A program made the translations under genes and the position numbers. A model generated the notes under the pieces. The model ran no database searches. It saw only the letters and a program-made list of their open reading frames with translations, and was not told the origin of the DNA. From NCBI GenBank assembly GCA_029866325.1, contig JARWZO010000005.1, positions 124,001 through 188,000 of the forward strand: a stretch of 64,000 nucleotides of DNA. The letters run 5' to 3'. This DNA comes from Fluviicola sp. GTDB lineage: Bacteria; Bacteroidota; Bacteroidia; Flavobacteriales_D; Crocinitomicaceae. This document shows, piece by piece, positions 7,901-16,473 of the stretch (positions are counted from its first letter, which is position 1; every line of letters starts with the position of its first letter).

Positions 7901-8491
7901 ATGGGACGTGAAAAAACGACAATTTCAAAAGGCGATTTCTATTTTTCGGTCGTGGCATTTATGTTACTGGCGTTTTTTTTTCTTTTCGTACTCGTACGGT
8001 CAATAAATACACTTCTGAGCGATATCCAACCTTCAGAGATAACCACAGTTAAAGGAGTTATACTAAATAACGCTGAAATTACGAGAGTAAGAACTTCGAG
8101 GTCCATTCGAATAAAAATAAAGGAAGCTCCGCGTTACGAATTTGTGATTGGTTATCCGCATATCGATGTTACAACTACCCGTCAATATGTGAATGAAGTC
8201 ACACGCTTTGACACGATAGAATTAGATATACTCACAACAGAATATCAGGCAAAAATATCACAAACGGCACCGTTAAAAATGATGGATCGAATAGGTTTTT
8301 ATTCAATCCAGGTGTATGGTCTAAGAGAAGGAAATGTGTCTTTTCTGAATCTTGCAGACTATAATAAAGCAGATGATGAAAATGCCGGATCCACGATTTG
8401 GCTTTCTTCGTTTCTTGTGCTTTTATTCTTGGGTTGGAGTATGTACATAATGACGTTCAAAAGGCCAAAAAAGGCCACTTTGTTTGACTAA
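7901..8491 (+). CDS. Two-TM membrane protein of unknown function
   Basis: The 196-residue protein has a transmembrane helix near residues 12-35 (VVAFMLLAFFFLFVLVRSI) and a second near 168-188 (WLSSFLVLLFLGWSMYIMTF), with a ~130-residue beta-rich loop between them that is probably periplasmic. No catalytic motif is seen. It starts 18 nt after the glycosyltransferase stop and is likely cotranscribed, so an envelope role is possible. The end of the gene is followed by a 59-bp palindromic element. The family is not recognised. Confidence 0.65.
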   Translation: MGREKTTISKGDFYFSVVAFMLLAFFFLFVLVRSINTLLSDIQPSEITTVKGVILNNAEITRVRTSRSIRIKIKEAPRYEFVIGYPHIDVTTTRQYVNEVTRFDTIELDILTTEYQAKISQTAPLKMMDRIGFYSIQVYGLREGNVSFLNLADYNKADDENAGSTIWLSSFLVLLFLGWSMYIMTFKRPKKATLFD

Positions 8492-8523
8492 AGGTTGGGA
8501 TTTATAATCAAGAAAATTAACTC

Positions 8524-8582
8524 CACGTAATAGTGCAAAATCACGTGCTCTGATTTGCCACGTAATTTCACACTATTACGTG
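8524..8582. repeat. 59-bp palindromic element, copy 3
   Basis: Arms at 8524-8547 and 8559-8582 with an 11-nt loop (CTCTGATTTGC). The arm interior has changed to TAGTG on one side and CACTA on the other, a compensatory change that keeps pairing. The loop is nearly the same as in copy 4 (CTCCGATTAGC), so these two copies form a subgroup. It lies downstream of the two-TM gene and next to a decayed gene fragment. Confidence 0.85.
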
Positions 8583-8614
8583 CCCTGTTCCGACTTCAAC
8601 ATTCAACTCAAGAT

Positions 8615-8779
8615 CTCGCGGAAAACACACTCATTTCCTGTCTTCTGTTCTAGTTAACCTTCTCACGAATCACCCGCTGCACTGTTCTTTCGGCAACTGT
8701 GCATGCAAGCAAGAGAATAAAAGAGAAGTACAAACACGCGTTTTTTTAATACGCTATCATCGTGCAGTGATTGTCAAAC
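8615..8779 (-). pseudogene. Decayed copy of the 3' end of the helical-repeat gene at 16474-18042
   Basis: From CGCGGAAAACACAC (8617) to AATACGC (~8754) the DNA aligns closely with 16474-16613, for example a shared CTTCTCACGAATCACC and GTTCTT-CGGCAA. After a ~320-bp deletion relative to the intact gene it continues with GTGCAGTGATTGTC, matching GTGCGGTGATTGTC near 16960. The intact gene's TGA stop is CGA here and no frame is open. It is a remnant of a duplicated gene, read on the minus strand. Confidence 0.75.
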
Positions 8780-8806
8780 TCACGTTAAATTATTATGCTA
8801 TATTTG
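8778..8806 (+). promoter_or_regulatory. ACTCACGTTA motif plus TATATTTG -7 box
   Basis: ACTCACGTTA at 8778-8787 is followed 11 nt later by a perfect -7 box TATATTTG at 8799-8806. This is the likely promoter for the gene at 8884 and possibly for the histidine kinase and regulator behind it, with a leader of about 70 nt. Confidence 0.5.
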
Positions 8807-8883
8807 ATTCATCAGAATTTGTTAACAAGGAATCATTTATTTAACCCGTTCATCTCCTGAAAACACACTGTTTTAGACCATGA

Positions 8884-9294
8884 ATGTCAACACTATTCAC
8901 TATGAAAGAAAATGTATGCGAGTGGGATCCCAATATAAAACTAACCATCACGTCGTCAGTTGAAGAAGGAGTTTATACTTACACATTAGTAACAGAGGTT
9001 CTTAACAAATGTTTGAATGCCGGAGTTGAACTTGTTTCTATTGACCCAAGGGAGTTAGAATTATTCAATTCATGTGATGAAATAAACGCTTCTGAATTGA
9101 ATGTCTTAGTAAAACTTGAAGCCGCTTCGTGTGAGAATGATGAAAGTGTCAGAACAAAAACAACCATCCTTACCAATAATCCGACCGGTGAAGATGGATC
9201 GGTTATAGTAATGGTTTCATTTCCCGCTACGGAAGGTTGGAAAGGCCCCGAGGCAAGTGGCAAAGCCATCATTCGTTTTGATAAACGTCATTAG
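8884..9294 (+). CDS. Small hypothetical protein, beta-rich
   Basis: The 136-residue product has no signal peptide or membrane segment. Its sequence (NIKLTITSSVEEGVYTYTLVTEVLNKCLNAGVELVSI and the C-terminal SVIVMVSFPATEGWKGP...KAIIRFDKRH) suggests a single beta-sandwich-like domain. The ATG at 8902 is an alternative start. It lies 23 nt before the kinase gene and is probably cotranscribed with the two-component pair, so it may be a partner or input protein, but this is inference from position. No family is recognised. Confidence 0.6.
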   Translation: MSTLFTMKENVCEWDPNIKLTITSSVEEGVYTYTLVTEVLNKCLNAGVELVSIDPRELELFNSCDEINASELNVLVKLEAASCENDESVRTKTTILTNNPTGEDGSVIVMVSFPATEGWKGPEASGKAIIRFDKRH

Positions 9295-9317
9295 CCCTCC
9301 TAAGTGTGGCTTGTCGG

Positions 9318-11660
9318 ATGAGATGGTTTTTGATCGGATTCTTCTGTTTCCGGATTGCAGCAATTCTAGGTCAGCCAATAACGGTTAAACAACTAAAACG
9401 CGCGTGTTCTTCCGAAACTTCCGCTGAAAAAAAGGTCACTTTGCTCAATGAATTATCATGGGCTTGTTATACATCAGGTAATGGCTCTTTTAAGTATTAC
9501 GCTGAGAAAGCGCTCGGCATTGCAAATCGGAAACGGCTTACTGAAAATGCACTGATTGCGCGGTTACAATTGATAGAATACCAACGCAATGAGGGACAAT
9601 TAGAAGAAGCTTCAGATGGGTTGAAAAAAGTTGAACGCCAAATAACTCAAAGGTACCGCGCCAACTGTTTTCCACTACTTTTATTGGTGAAGGGAAATTT
9701 GGCCCTCAGCGATTCGGAAATAGACAAGGCCGCAACATGTTACAAAAAAGGATATGGGTTAAACCCAACCTATCGCAACGATTTACAGATTGAGTTTTGC
9801 TTGAAATTGGCTGAAATCGAACACGAAAAGGAGTATTTTAAATCGGAGCGTCGTTTTCTGAGAGAAGCCTGTTTGAATGCACAGCAATCAGGCAAAGTTT
9901 ACCGAGAAATCTTGGCATTAAACAACCTGGGAATGAGTTATACCATGAGTCAGGATTTTGATCAGGCTCAGTTAAATTTCTTCAAGAGTTCGTCTTTGGC
10001 TAAAAAATGGGGCGATCAAAGGGGGCAAAGCAGAGCTTTATTGAACTGTGGAAACATTGCTTATTACAAAGGTGATTGGGCTAAAGCGATTGCTTATTTT
10101 ACTAAAAGTGCTCGCATCAATGAATCGCTTAAAGATCAAGAAGGGATTGCCATGATCAATAACAATATTGGAGCCATCTACAAAGAGCAGAAGCGGTACA
10201 CGAAGAGTATAGAATACTTCCAAAAAGCAAAGATTTATTACGAACAATCGGGCGATTCAATAGCACTTGCCGATGCATGGGTCAATATTGCCGGAGTAGA
10301 GATTTTAACCAATAAACGGAAAGAAGCTGTTATTCGGTTAAAAAAAGCAATTCAATTTCTAAAAGAAAAAGAACAACCGACAACCTTATTGGTCGCATAT
10401 ACCAATTTAGCGTTTGCCTACACAGAAATGGGTAATTATGTACGCGCCCTCGATTATTTGGCAATTGCCGATAAGGCAGCGCAACAACTTCATGATCAGC
10501 ATACGCGTGTGTTTATTTTCAATCTTTACGGAGCAAATCACTTTTATTTAAAATCCTATTCCAAGGCCATCAATTACTATACGAGAAGTTACGAATTAGG
10601 AAAAGAATTGGGGTTGGTGAATGAACAGAAAAAGGCATTGTTTGGATTGTATGAAGCGGAACAAAAAGCAGGTAACTTTCAACAAGCATTGACATGGCAT
10701 GAAACGTATGGCAAGCTAAAAGATTCGCTTCTTAACACCGAGAATCAAGCGCAACTTACTTTGCTGGAAGAAAAATACGATACCAAACAGAAAGTGCAGG
10801 AAATAACCAATCTCCATGCGCAAAACAAAACCATTTCGCTTAAGAATAAACTCACCTCCAATCAATTGAAACTTTCATTGGTAACAGTTGTATTGGTATT
10901 CGTTGCGATTGTTTTTATGAGTGTGTTGTTTTATCAGCGTATCAAGCGACAAAAAATGGCACTTCAATATACCCGGGAACGGAATGCAGAGCGGGTTGAT
11001 CAATTGCTAAAAGATCAAGAAATCAGCATTCTGGAAACCGGGATACTAGCACAACAAACTGAGCGTAAAAAACTGGCAAAAGACATTCATGACAATTTGG
11101 GAAGTTATCTGGCAACCATCAAGTATCAACATGAAGTTGCAGCACCTCCTGTTGATGATTCTGTGCTATTCAACCATTATGCCATCACCTCAAAACTGAT
11201 TGCTGATGCCTGTGCCGAGGTTCGGGCTATTTCACATCAAATGGCTACAGGATTGGATGTTCAATTCAGTTTGATTCCGGCAATAAATGAATTAATTACC
11301 CGAATTCAAACAACACGACAATTTGAAATCCATTTTTCACATTTTCCTGAAACGATACAGATAGAGCATGAAGTGGCACTGGCACTTTACAAAGTCATTC
11401 AAGAATTGTTATCCAATACCTTGAAGCATGCAGGTGCTTCTAACGTAGAATTACACATCAATCAGCACGCCGAAGAAATAAATGTGTTGTTAGAAGACAA
11501 CGGTTGCGGATTTAATGTACAAACGACGCATACCGGAATCGGACTCCTAAATATACGTGAACGTATGGCACAATTGAACGGGAAAATGGAGATTAATTCA
11601 ACACCTCATGACGGAACAACATGTTTACTCATTCTTCCCCTTAATTTCATTGAAACATGA
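9318..11660 (+). CDS. TPR-containing sensor histidine kinase (HisKA_3/NarX type)
   Basis: The ATG at 9318 yields 780 residues with a signal-like N-terminus (MRWFLIGFFCFRIAAILG). Residues ~40-480 contain tandem TPR units (for example LNNLGMSYTMSQDFDQAQLNFFKSS, INNNIGAIYKEQKRYTKSIEYFQKA), predicted periplasmic. A transmembrane helix lies near 518-540. The dimerisation domain has QQTERKKLAKDIHDNLG with the phospho-acceptor His near residue 591. The ATPase domain shows the N box (ELLSNTLKHAG), G1 (EDNGCGF) and G2 (GIGLLNIRERM). It phosphorylates the LuxR-type regulator whose gene overlaps by 4 nt. The upstream GTG at 9306 is less likely as start. Confidence 0.92.
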   Translation: MRWFLIGFFCFRIAAILGQPITVKQLKRACSSETSAEKKVTLLNELSWACYTSGNGSFKYYAEKALGIANRKRLTENALIARLQLIEYQRNEGQLEEASDGLKKVERQITQRYRANCFPLLLLVKGNLALSDSEIDKAATCYKKGYGLNPTYRNDLQIEFCLKLAEIEHEKEYFKSERRFLREACLNAQQSGKVYREILALNNLGMSYTMSQDFDQAQLNFFKSSSLAKKWGDQRGQSRALLNCGNIAYYKGDWAKAIAYFTKSARINESLKDQEGIAMINNNIGAIYKEQKRYTKSIEYFQKAKIYYEQSGDSIALADAWVNIAGVEILTNKRKEAVIRLKKAIQFLKEKEQPTTLLVAYTNLAFAYTEMGNYVRALDYLAIADKAAQQLHDQHTRVFIFNLYGANHFYLKSYSKAINYYTRSYELGKELGLVNEQKKALFGLYEAEQKAGNFQQALTWHETYGKLKDSLLNTENQAQLTLLEEKYDTKQKVQEITNLHAQNKTISLKNKLTSNQLKLSLVTVVLVFVAIVFMSVLFYQRIKRQKMALQYTRERNAERVDQLLKDQEISILETGILAQQTERKKLAKDIHDNLGSYLATIKYQHEVAAPPVDDSVLFNHYAITSKLIADACAEVRAISHQMATGLDVQFSLIPAINELITRIQTTRQFEIHFSHFPETIQIEHEVALALYKVIQELLSNTLKHAGASNVELHINQHAEEINVLLEDNGCGFNVQTTHTGIGLLNIRERMAQLNGKMEINSTPHDGTTCLLILPLNFIET

Positions 11661-12295
11661 TTAAAATTGTAATTGCAGACGATCATCAACTAATCATTGA
11701 TGGAATAAAGTCATTGTTGGCGAACGAAAATACCGTTCAAATTGTAGGTGAAGCGAAAAATGGAGAAGAGTTATTACGAACAGGTTTATTGATCAATCCT
11801 GATCTGATTTTGATGGATCTTGGAATGCCAATCATGGATGGTATTGAAGCTTCGCGTAAAATCAAAAAGGACTTTCCGGCGATTAAGATCCTCGTATTAA
11901 CCACTTATGCCGATCAAAAAAACATTAAAGAAATGCTCAAAATAGGAGTTGACGGTTACTTGTTAAAAGATGCCGGAAAAGACCAGTTCATTGAAGCGAT
12001 TCACACCATTATGAATGAAAAGCCTTACTTCGATCCGCGCGTAACAGCAGTTGTGATGAAGAGCCTGCAACCGCAAAAAAATAACGCAAACACGCTCACA
12101 CCGCTTACGTTGCGTGAAAAGGAAATCGTTCGGCTTATTGCAGAAGGAAAAAGCACACATGAGATTGCGGCTACCATCCATTTAAGTTTACTCACCGTTG
12201 AAACACACCGCAAGAATATTTACACGAAGTTAGGTATGAATAAAATAGCTAGTTTGGTTCGTTATGCCATTGATGAAGGATTACTGGATCAATAA
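11657..12295 (+). CDS. NarL/FixJ-family response regulator
   Basis: The 212 residues comprise a receiver domain (acidic pair in IADDHQ at 8-9, phospho-acceptor Asp54 in DLILMDLGMP, LTTYAD switch Thr, and LLKDAG with the conserved Lys) and a C-terminal LuxR-type helix-turn-helix (LTLREKEIVRLIAEGKSTHE, then SLLTVETHRKNIYTKLGM) that binds DNA. Its start overlaps the kinase stop (ATGA), so the two form a coupled two-component system. Targets cannot be named; candidate sites are the repeated intergenic motifs in this region. Confidence 0.95.
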   Translation: MIKIVIADDHQLIIDGIKSLLANENTVQIVGEAKNGEELLRTGLLINPDLILMDLGMPIMDGIEASRKIKKDFPAIKILVLTTYADQKNIKEMLKIGVDGYLLKDAGKDQFIEAIHTIMNEKPYFDPRVTAVVMKSLQPQKNNANTLTPLTLREKEIVRLIAEGKSTHEIAATIHLSLLTVETHRKNIYTKLGMNKIASLVRYAIDEGLLDQ

Positions 12296-12740
12296 ACAAC
12301 TCGTTAGGAGCAAAGATGAAATTTAAAACGGTTGAGAGACGGTGATTGTTCCAACCTCAATTTTAACGTCATTCGTCGCGGAAAACAACCCTTTTATCCG
12401 TTTCCCGTTCTAGTTTACCAGTCTTGAGTATCACTAATCGCCGCCATTGATCCAATTAACTTTTCATTTTTCAGGAGCTTGTAAGTGCTTGTTATTCACT
12501 TAGTTCCGAGCTGTTAATCGAACAGTTCATGAAAAAGAGCATTCATGGAAGCGTGCTTTTAGTGGGACATTCATGTAATTTTAGCTATTTTTAAATTCTT
12601 TAAAAGAAGAATGTTGTTGAAATAGAATGTCCAATGAATTTGTTTCAAAAACATTCAAGAAATCGCAACTATTCGGAAGATTTTTTTGTTAACGATTGTG
12701 GTAGAACCGCTTGGACACCCAATCATTCAAATGAGCCAAC
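12296..12740. other. Gene-free stretch, 445 bp
   Basis: It carries a second remnant of the helical-repeat gene (12376-12449), then AT-rich DNA with several GTTCATG/ATTCATGG/ATTCATGT words around 12525-12575. No open frame longer than a few dozen codons and no tRNA-like fold is seen. The upstream control region of the hydrolase gene must lie in the last ~200 bp, but no perfect TAnnTTTG box stands out. Confidence 0.6.
12376..12449 (-). pseudogene. Second short remnant of the helical-repeat gene 3' end
   Basis: CGCGGAAAACAACCC, CCCGTTCTAGTTTACCAGTCTTGAGTATCAC and CGCCGCCATTG align with the remnant at 8615-8700 (both share CGCGGAAAACA and GTTCTAGTT) and more weakly with 16474-16550. The two remnants share the lost stop codon (CGA), so they descend from one variant. 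Together they bracket the two-component gene block. Confidence 0.55.
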
Positions 12741-13478
12741 ATGAAGAAAGATACTGTGTTAACGGAAATAGCGGTACTTGTAGATAATCCCATTCCGGAT
12801 TCCCGAATAAAAGGCGCCATGCTATTGCCCGATCCGGATTCGCGCTTAGATTCTCAAGTGATGAAGTACACACCGATGAGTGAGCCTGACATTCCCTACA
12901 GAGATTTGACCAATCCGACTACAAAAAAAGAAAGCATTGCCAAGCTCATCGAGAAGTTAAATGTTGTTTCGAGCCTCCGTTACCAACGCACGGTTGAAGA
13001 CACCTACTGCAATGTCTATTCATTCGATTATTGTTATTTCTCAAAGATCTATCTTCCAACCATTTGGTGGACGGATGATGCGCTCCAGAAAGTGCTCGCC
13101 GGTGAAGAAGTCGAGGCTATTTACGGAGAAACAGTCGATCATATTTACTCCAGCGCTATCCACGATTGGTTTCTAGAATGGGGGGCAAGCTTTGGCTGGA
13201 AGCGGATGTTTACCTTGGAAGAAGTGCAGGAAGCAGTAAATACGAACGGAGGAGTCGGGATCATTTGCGCCAAAAGAAAAACAAAAGGACTCTCGGGACA
13301 CATCGTTCCTGTGGTTCCCGAAACGAAAAACAAAAAGGCATATCGGGAAAACGGTAAGCTCATTTATCCGCTGCAATCTCAGGCCGGGAAATTGAATTAC
13401 AACTACTTTTCGAAAGCCCGAAAAGATTGGTGGAACCATGAACGTTATTCTTCTCATGTCTTTTATTACCATGATTGA
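12741..13478 (+). CDS. Candidate papain-like (NlpC/P60- or CHAP-like) cysteine hydrolase
   Basis: The 245-residue protein has no signal peptide. It contains TYCNVYSFDYCYFSKIYLP (Cys90 at the start of a helix) and, about 95 residues later, GLSGHIVPVVPE (His187), the order and setting of the nucleophile Cys and general-base His in papain-fold peptidoglycan hydrolases and amidase effectors. Between them are HDWFLEWGASFGWKR and NGGVGIICAKRK, and further on YPLQSQAGKLNYNY, which resemble the family's N-x-G-x-V-x-I-x-A strand and a Q-x-G-x-x-N motif. Possible roles are a secreted toxin-like amidase or a peptide hydrolase paired with the amidoligase-like gene downstream. The fold assignment is by motif only. 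Confidence 0.5.
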   Translation: MKKDTVLTEIAVLVDNPIPDSRIKGAMLLPDPDSRLDSQVMKYTPMSEPDIPYRDLTNPTTKKESIAKLIEKLNVVSSLRYQRTVEDTYCNVYSFDYCYFSKIYLPTIWWTDDALQKVLAGEEVEAIYGETVDHIYSSAIHDWFLEWGASFGWKRMFTLEEVQEAVNTNGGVGIICAKRKTKGLSGHIVPVVPETKNKKAYRENGKLIYPLQSQAGKLNYNYFSKARKDWWNHERYSSHVFYYHD

Positions 13479-13728
13479 ATTTCAACAGTTTAACTCGTGG
13501 CTAAAGGAACAATGCTTCATGCGTCATTTGCTTGTATATCCCATAAAAACAAAGTACGTTTGTACCGCTGAAAAAACGGTCTTTATGCCAACTACACGTT
13601 GTTTTATACCTAGGCAACTTATTGAAACGAAAGCACAATCTCTTAGAGAAAAAGTAATCGGTTTTTTGACGACAGACAAGCGCATCAATTCACCGATTTC
13701 AACACAAAAACACACCTCAAAACCTTAA
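13471..13728 (+). CDS. Possible small protein overlapping the hydrolase gene
   Basis: An ATG at 13471 overlaps the last codons and stop of the hydrolase gene (ATGATTGA), and the frame runs 85 codons to 13728, 18 nt before the next gene. An overlap of this kind suggests translational coupling. The predicted product is basic with several Cys residues and no signal peptide or membrane helix. Given the neighbour, an immunity or accessory protein is conceivable. Its composition is not strongly protein-like, so it may be chance. Confidence 0.35.
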   Translation: MIEFQQFNSWLKEQCFMRHLLVYPIKTKYVCTAEKTVFMPTTRCFIPRQLIETKAQSLREKVIGFLTTDKRINSPISTQKHTSKP

Positions 13729-13746
13729 AAAAGAAAACCGGTATAA

Positions 13747-15279
13747 ATGGCAGAAAACCAAACAAAAAAATACTATTGGGGCATTGGTTTGGAAAATGAA
13801 ACCTACATGCAATTTGAAGATTCATTGCTGGTAACAGGTGCATTTATACGTGATAAAATAGGTTGTGATCGTTACAGTATTGATTATAGAAAATGCTATC
13901 AACCGGAAAGTTTAGCGCCTGTTTTGGCAACCGCTTTTCAGATAAACGAACACTATCAAGTAAGTCGAATGATCAACAGTCATTCGCTTGAAAAACTCGA
14001 CATCAACTACCAGCACAAAACCATCCTGGTTGAAAATCCTACAACCGAAAATGCAACCGAAGTAAACCCTGAACCCATAGAAAATCCGGCGTATTTGGGA
14101 CAATCAATTTTGGAACTTTTTTTAGCAGATCAACCTTACAATATCCGAAGTTTGGTGACGCAAAAAAACAACCCTTTCGGTCCGGTAAATTTCGACGGTG
14201 ATTCCATTGAATTTGTCACAAAATATTTTGAAAATAGAACGATCATAGATTCGTGTAATGAGCTAAAGACAACCAAACAGCTCTTTCTCGATAAAATCAA
14301 TGAGTCTGCGATTTTTAACCAAAAATTAAAGTTTCCTGATTATAACATCGGACTCAATATGTTCATGTCGAATCAGGAAAACCTGGTATTGTTCAATAAC
14401 GGCACCTATCATTTCCACATCACCTTGCCAACCTTGGCAGAGAATAGTAGAATAGTTGATTACGCAGCGTTTGAAAACACCCACGCCAATGCCATTTACT
14501 TGCTGCAATGGTTTGAACCTTTTTTCATCTCAACGCTCGGAAGTCCGGATATCATGGGCGTGATCAGCAAGAAATATGGATTAAATAAGAACTTTTCGTT
14601 GGGTTCAATGAGAAATGCCATGTCGCGCTACATTGGCGTTGGAACCTATCACAAATCGATGGTTAAAGGAAAAATTTTAACCTACAAAGTAGAAGATTTC
14701 AGAAAGCTGCTGAAGTTTGAACAACAAGAAGCTATTTGGTGGCGAGATCAGATTGAAGCAGATATGGAGTATGAATTGCTCTCGGAAGTCGGTCTTGATT
14801 TTAATCAGGAAAAAATGTACCAGAGCGGATTCGAATTCAGAAGCTTTGACGAGTTTCCAGCCCAGTATTTAAAAGACGTGCTCTATGCCATTTTGCTCGT
14901 CTGCGAACACTCATTAAATCTACCCGATGTGAGTTGGGGACACGACAGCATTGCATGGAACAACATTGTTTTTAAAACCTTAAAGCACGGTTACCTGTCC
15001 GAAATAACTGCCGAAGAAAAGAAGGAAGTATTGGATTTATTGCAACTTGCGCAACCTTCAGACAGCAATTACGCAGCGCTCAATACCGAATTTGAAGCAA
15101 TCACGTTGCTGGATGAATTTTTCTTTAAAATTCTGGCTGTTTTGCACGATCGGTACAAAGACACCAATTTCTGTCTGGATGCAATGTGCGGTCAGAAAAT
15201 GAGTGCTCCGCCAACATGGGATAACTTCAATAAATACCAAACCGAGCAGCATTTACAGCAGATCATTTCTTTTTCTTAG
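13747..15279 (+). CDS. Glutamate-cysteine-ligase-like amidoligase (COOH-NH2 ligase) candidate
   Basis: The 510-residue protein starts with YYWGIGLENETYMQFE (residues 9-24), matching the G-x-E-x-E metal-binding strand of glutamine-synthetase-fold glutamate-cysteine ligases. Further motifs in order are NGTYHFHITLPT (218-229), THANAIYLLQWFEPFFISTLGSPD (245-268), reminiscent of the H-x-x-A-x-x-x-QW-x-EP-x-x-x-x-x-x-GSPD helix in that family, RYIGVGTYHKS (294-304), and GFEFRSFDEFP (361-371), comparable with the E-x-R-x-x-D motif. It would form an amide bond between a carboxylate and an amine with ATP. Substrates are unknown. Context beside a cysteine hydrolase suggests a make-and-break pair for a peptide-type bond; this is inference. 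Confidence 0.5.
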   Translation: MAENQTKKYYWGIGLENETYMQFEDSLLVTGAFIRDKIGCDRYSIDYRKCYQPESLAPVLATAFQINEHYQVSRMINSHSLEKLDINYQHKTILVENPTTENATEVNPEPIENPAYLGQSILELFLADQPYNIRSLVTQKNNPFGPVNFDGDSIEFVTKYFENRTIIDSCNELKTTKQLFLDKINESAIFNQKLKFPDYNIGLNMFMSNQENLVLFNNGTYHFHITLPTLAENSRIVDYAAFENTHANAIYLLQWFEPFFISTLGSPDIMGVISKKYGLNKNFSLGSMRNAMSRYIGVGTYHKSMVKGKILTYKVEDFRKLLKFEQQEAIWWRDQIEADMEYELLSEVGLDFNQEKMYQSGFEFRSFDEFPAQYLKDVLYAILLVCEHSLNLPDVSWGHDSIAWNNIVFKTLKHGYLSEITAEEKKEVLDLLQLAQPSDSNYAALNTEFEAITLLDEFFFKILAVLHDRYKDTNFCLDAMCGQKMSAPPTWDNFNKYQTEQHLQQIISFS

Positions 15280-15364
15280 GTTAAAAAACGCTTTCATTGA
15301 ACCCGGAATTTTGATAGTCAAATTCAGGTTAATAAGATATTCGTGGTTTGTTTTTTTAAATTTT

Positions 15365-15372
15365 TATATTTG
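15365..15372 (+). promoter_or_regulatory. -7 box TATATTTG of the cupin gene
   Basis: A perfect TATATTTG box in a T-rich stretch, 51 nt before the ATG at 15424, giving a leader of about 45 nt. It indicates that the cupin gene has its own promoter separate from the amidoligase-like gene. Confidence 0.5.
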
Positions 15373-15423
15373 AGAAACGGATAACATGTTGTTATCACCA
15401 CTATACATTTTAAACAGATCACT

Positions 15424-15897
15424 ATGACTCATCCGGAAGAAAAAACAGGACTTCAATTTGTGAACACTCCTCCAGCAAATGTAACGGCACCTTATACGGA
15501 AGGAACAGCTTCAATTACAATACCTTCAGGTCATTTATTAACTCCTCACTGGCATCCAAATGCTGATGAGATTACAACCTGTACTGCAGGAACAGGAACC
15601 GTTACAATTATAGCACCGAATGCAGCAACGCCATCGAATCCGGGAACAGCAACGTATCAAACCTATCCATTCACAGCAGGAGATAGCGTTTATTTACAAC
15701 AAGGTTATTTCCATTATTTTTTGAATTCTGGAACCGAAGATTTTATCATTGATCTGACGTTTAATGAAACAGATTTTGATATTCTTTCGTTGAATGAGGT
15801 ATTTAGTTTACTGCCGATAGACATCAAAGTAACTGCGATAAATAGCGATCCTACGAATCCTATTATTCCATTTGAAGTGCCAGCGCGAACTGCGTAA
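15424..15897 (+). CDS. Single-domain cupin protein
   Basis: The 157-residue protein contains HLLTPHWHPNADEITTCTAGTGTV (residues ~38-61), the cupin motif 1 pattern HxHxxxxE (His46, His48, Glu53 by count), and GDSVYLQQGYFHYFLNSG, motif 2 with its histidine, so it should bind one metal ion in a beta-barrel. The sequence order resembles a single half of oxalate decarboxylase/germin-type bicupins. There is no signal peptide. The substrate is unknown. A strong inverted repeat follows at 15924-15960. Confidence 0.85.
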   Translation: MTHPEEKTGLQFVNTPPANVTAPYTEGTASITIPSGHLLTPHWHPNADEITTCTAGTGTVTIIAPNAATPSNPGTATYQTYPFTAGDSVYLQQGYFHYFLNSGTEDFIIDLTFNETDFDILSLNEVFSLLPIDIKVTAINSDPTNPIIPFEVPARTA

Positions 15898-15923
15898 AAC
15901 AAACTAGAATAATCGCACAATTT

Positions 15924-15960
15924 AAATAACGTGAGTTTTGGATGAGAACTCACGTTATTT
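15924..15960 (+). terminator. Perfect 14-bp inverted repeat made of two ACTCACGTTA motifs
   Basis: AAATAACGTGAGTT (15924-15937) and its exact complement AACTCACGTTATTT (15947-15960) enclose a 9-nt loop. It is 27 nt after the cupin stop and ends in TTT, so it can serve as a terminator. It is built from the same ACTCACGTTA word found next to promoters elsewhere, so it may be a regulator binding site instead. Confidence 0.6.
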
Positions 15961-16031
15961 ATCGAAAAAGAGTAGCATTTAGTTCAAATGGTTGCTAATC
16001 CTGAGAATGAGAATTAGCAGCGGTTTCCTCC

Positions 16032-16090
16032 CACGTAATATTGCGAAATTACGTGCTCCGATTAGCCACATAATTTCGCAATATTACGTG
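16032..16090. repeat. 59-bp palindromic element, copy 4
   Basis: Arms at 16032-16055 and 16067-16090 pair at 23 of 24 positions, the loop is CTCCGATTAGC. It lies between the cupin gene and the converging helical-repeat gene. A partial derivative follows at about 16215-16262, where CGCAATATTACGGAAA and CGGAATATTACGGAAA stand as a direct repeat. Confidence 0.85.
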
Positions 16091-16388
16091 CCTTTTTCCA
16101 ATGTCAAATTCGACTCAACATTTCTTTTCCTCACGAAAGGAATATAGAAACTAATAGAGATAAAAATTCGCAAAAGATTAACGTAAAAACCAGTATTTCA
16201 AACGATTAACTTCAGTAATCCCGCAATATTACGGAAATTTTTAAACTCGGAATATTACGGAAAACGCATTGCGACCTAAGATTTAGGGGAAATGAGAAAA
16301 TCGTTTCTGATAATCTTCTTTTACCCCTAAAACACAGTCCGCCAACGGCGGATCACGAGTGGCTTAGAATGGCGCAAAGGATGTTTTG

Positions 16389-16427
16389 CTTACTTTTTCA
16401 TCAGCCTGAGGCTGTGAAAAAAGTAAG
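16389..16427. repeat. Nested hairpin with AGCCTGAGGCT core
   Basis: CTTACTTTTTCA pairs with TGAAAAAAGTAAG around an inner TCAGCCTGAGGCTG hairpin. Relatives occur at 39670-39697 (outer CTACTTTTTT part), 39766-39780 and 48383-48397 (inner TCAGCCTCAGGCTGA part). The rest of the 15961-16473 gap holds copy 4, a partial derivative and a small CCGCCAACGGCGG hairpin near 16338, with no gene. Confidence 0.6.
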
Positions 16428-16473
16428 AGAACATTGTAGTGTGCTTGAGGCCAATCAAATTCACCTCGACACC

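Noticed and set aside
13438-13470. Longer start for the small ORF after the hydrolase gene
   Set aside because: The ATG at 13438 lies inside the hydrolase coding region; the overlapping ATG at 13471 fits translational coupling better.
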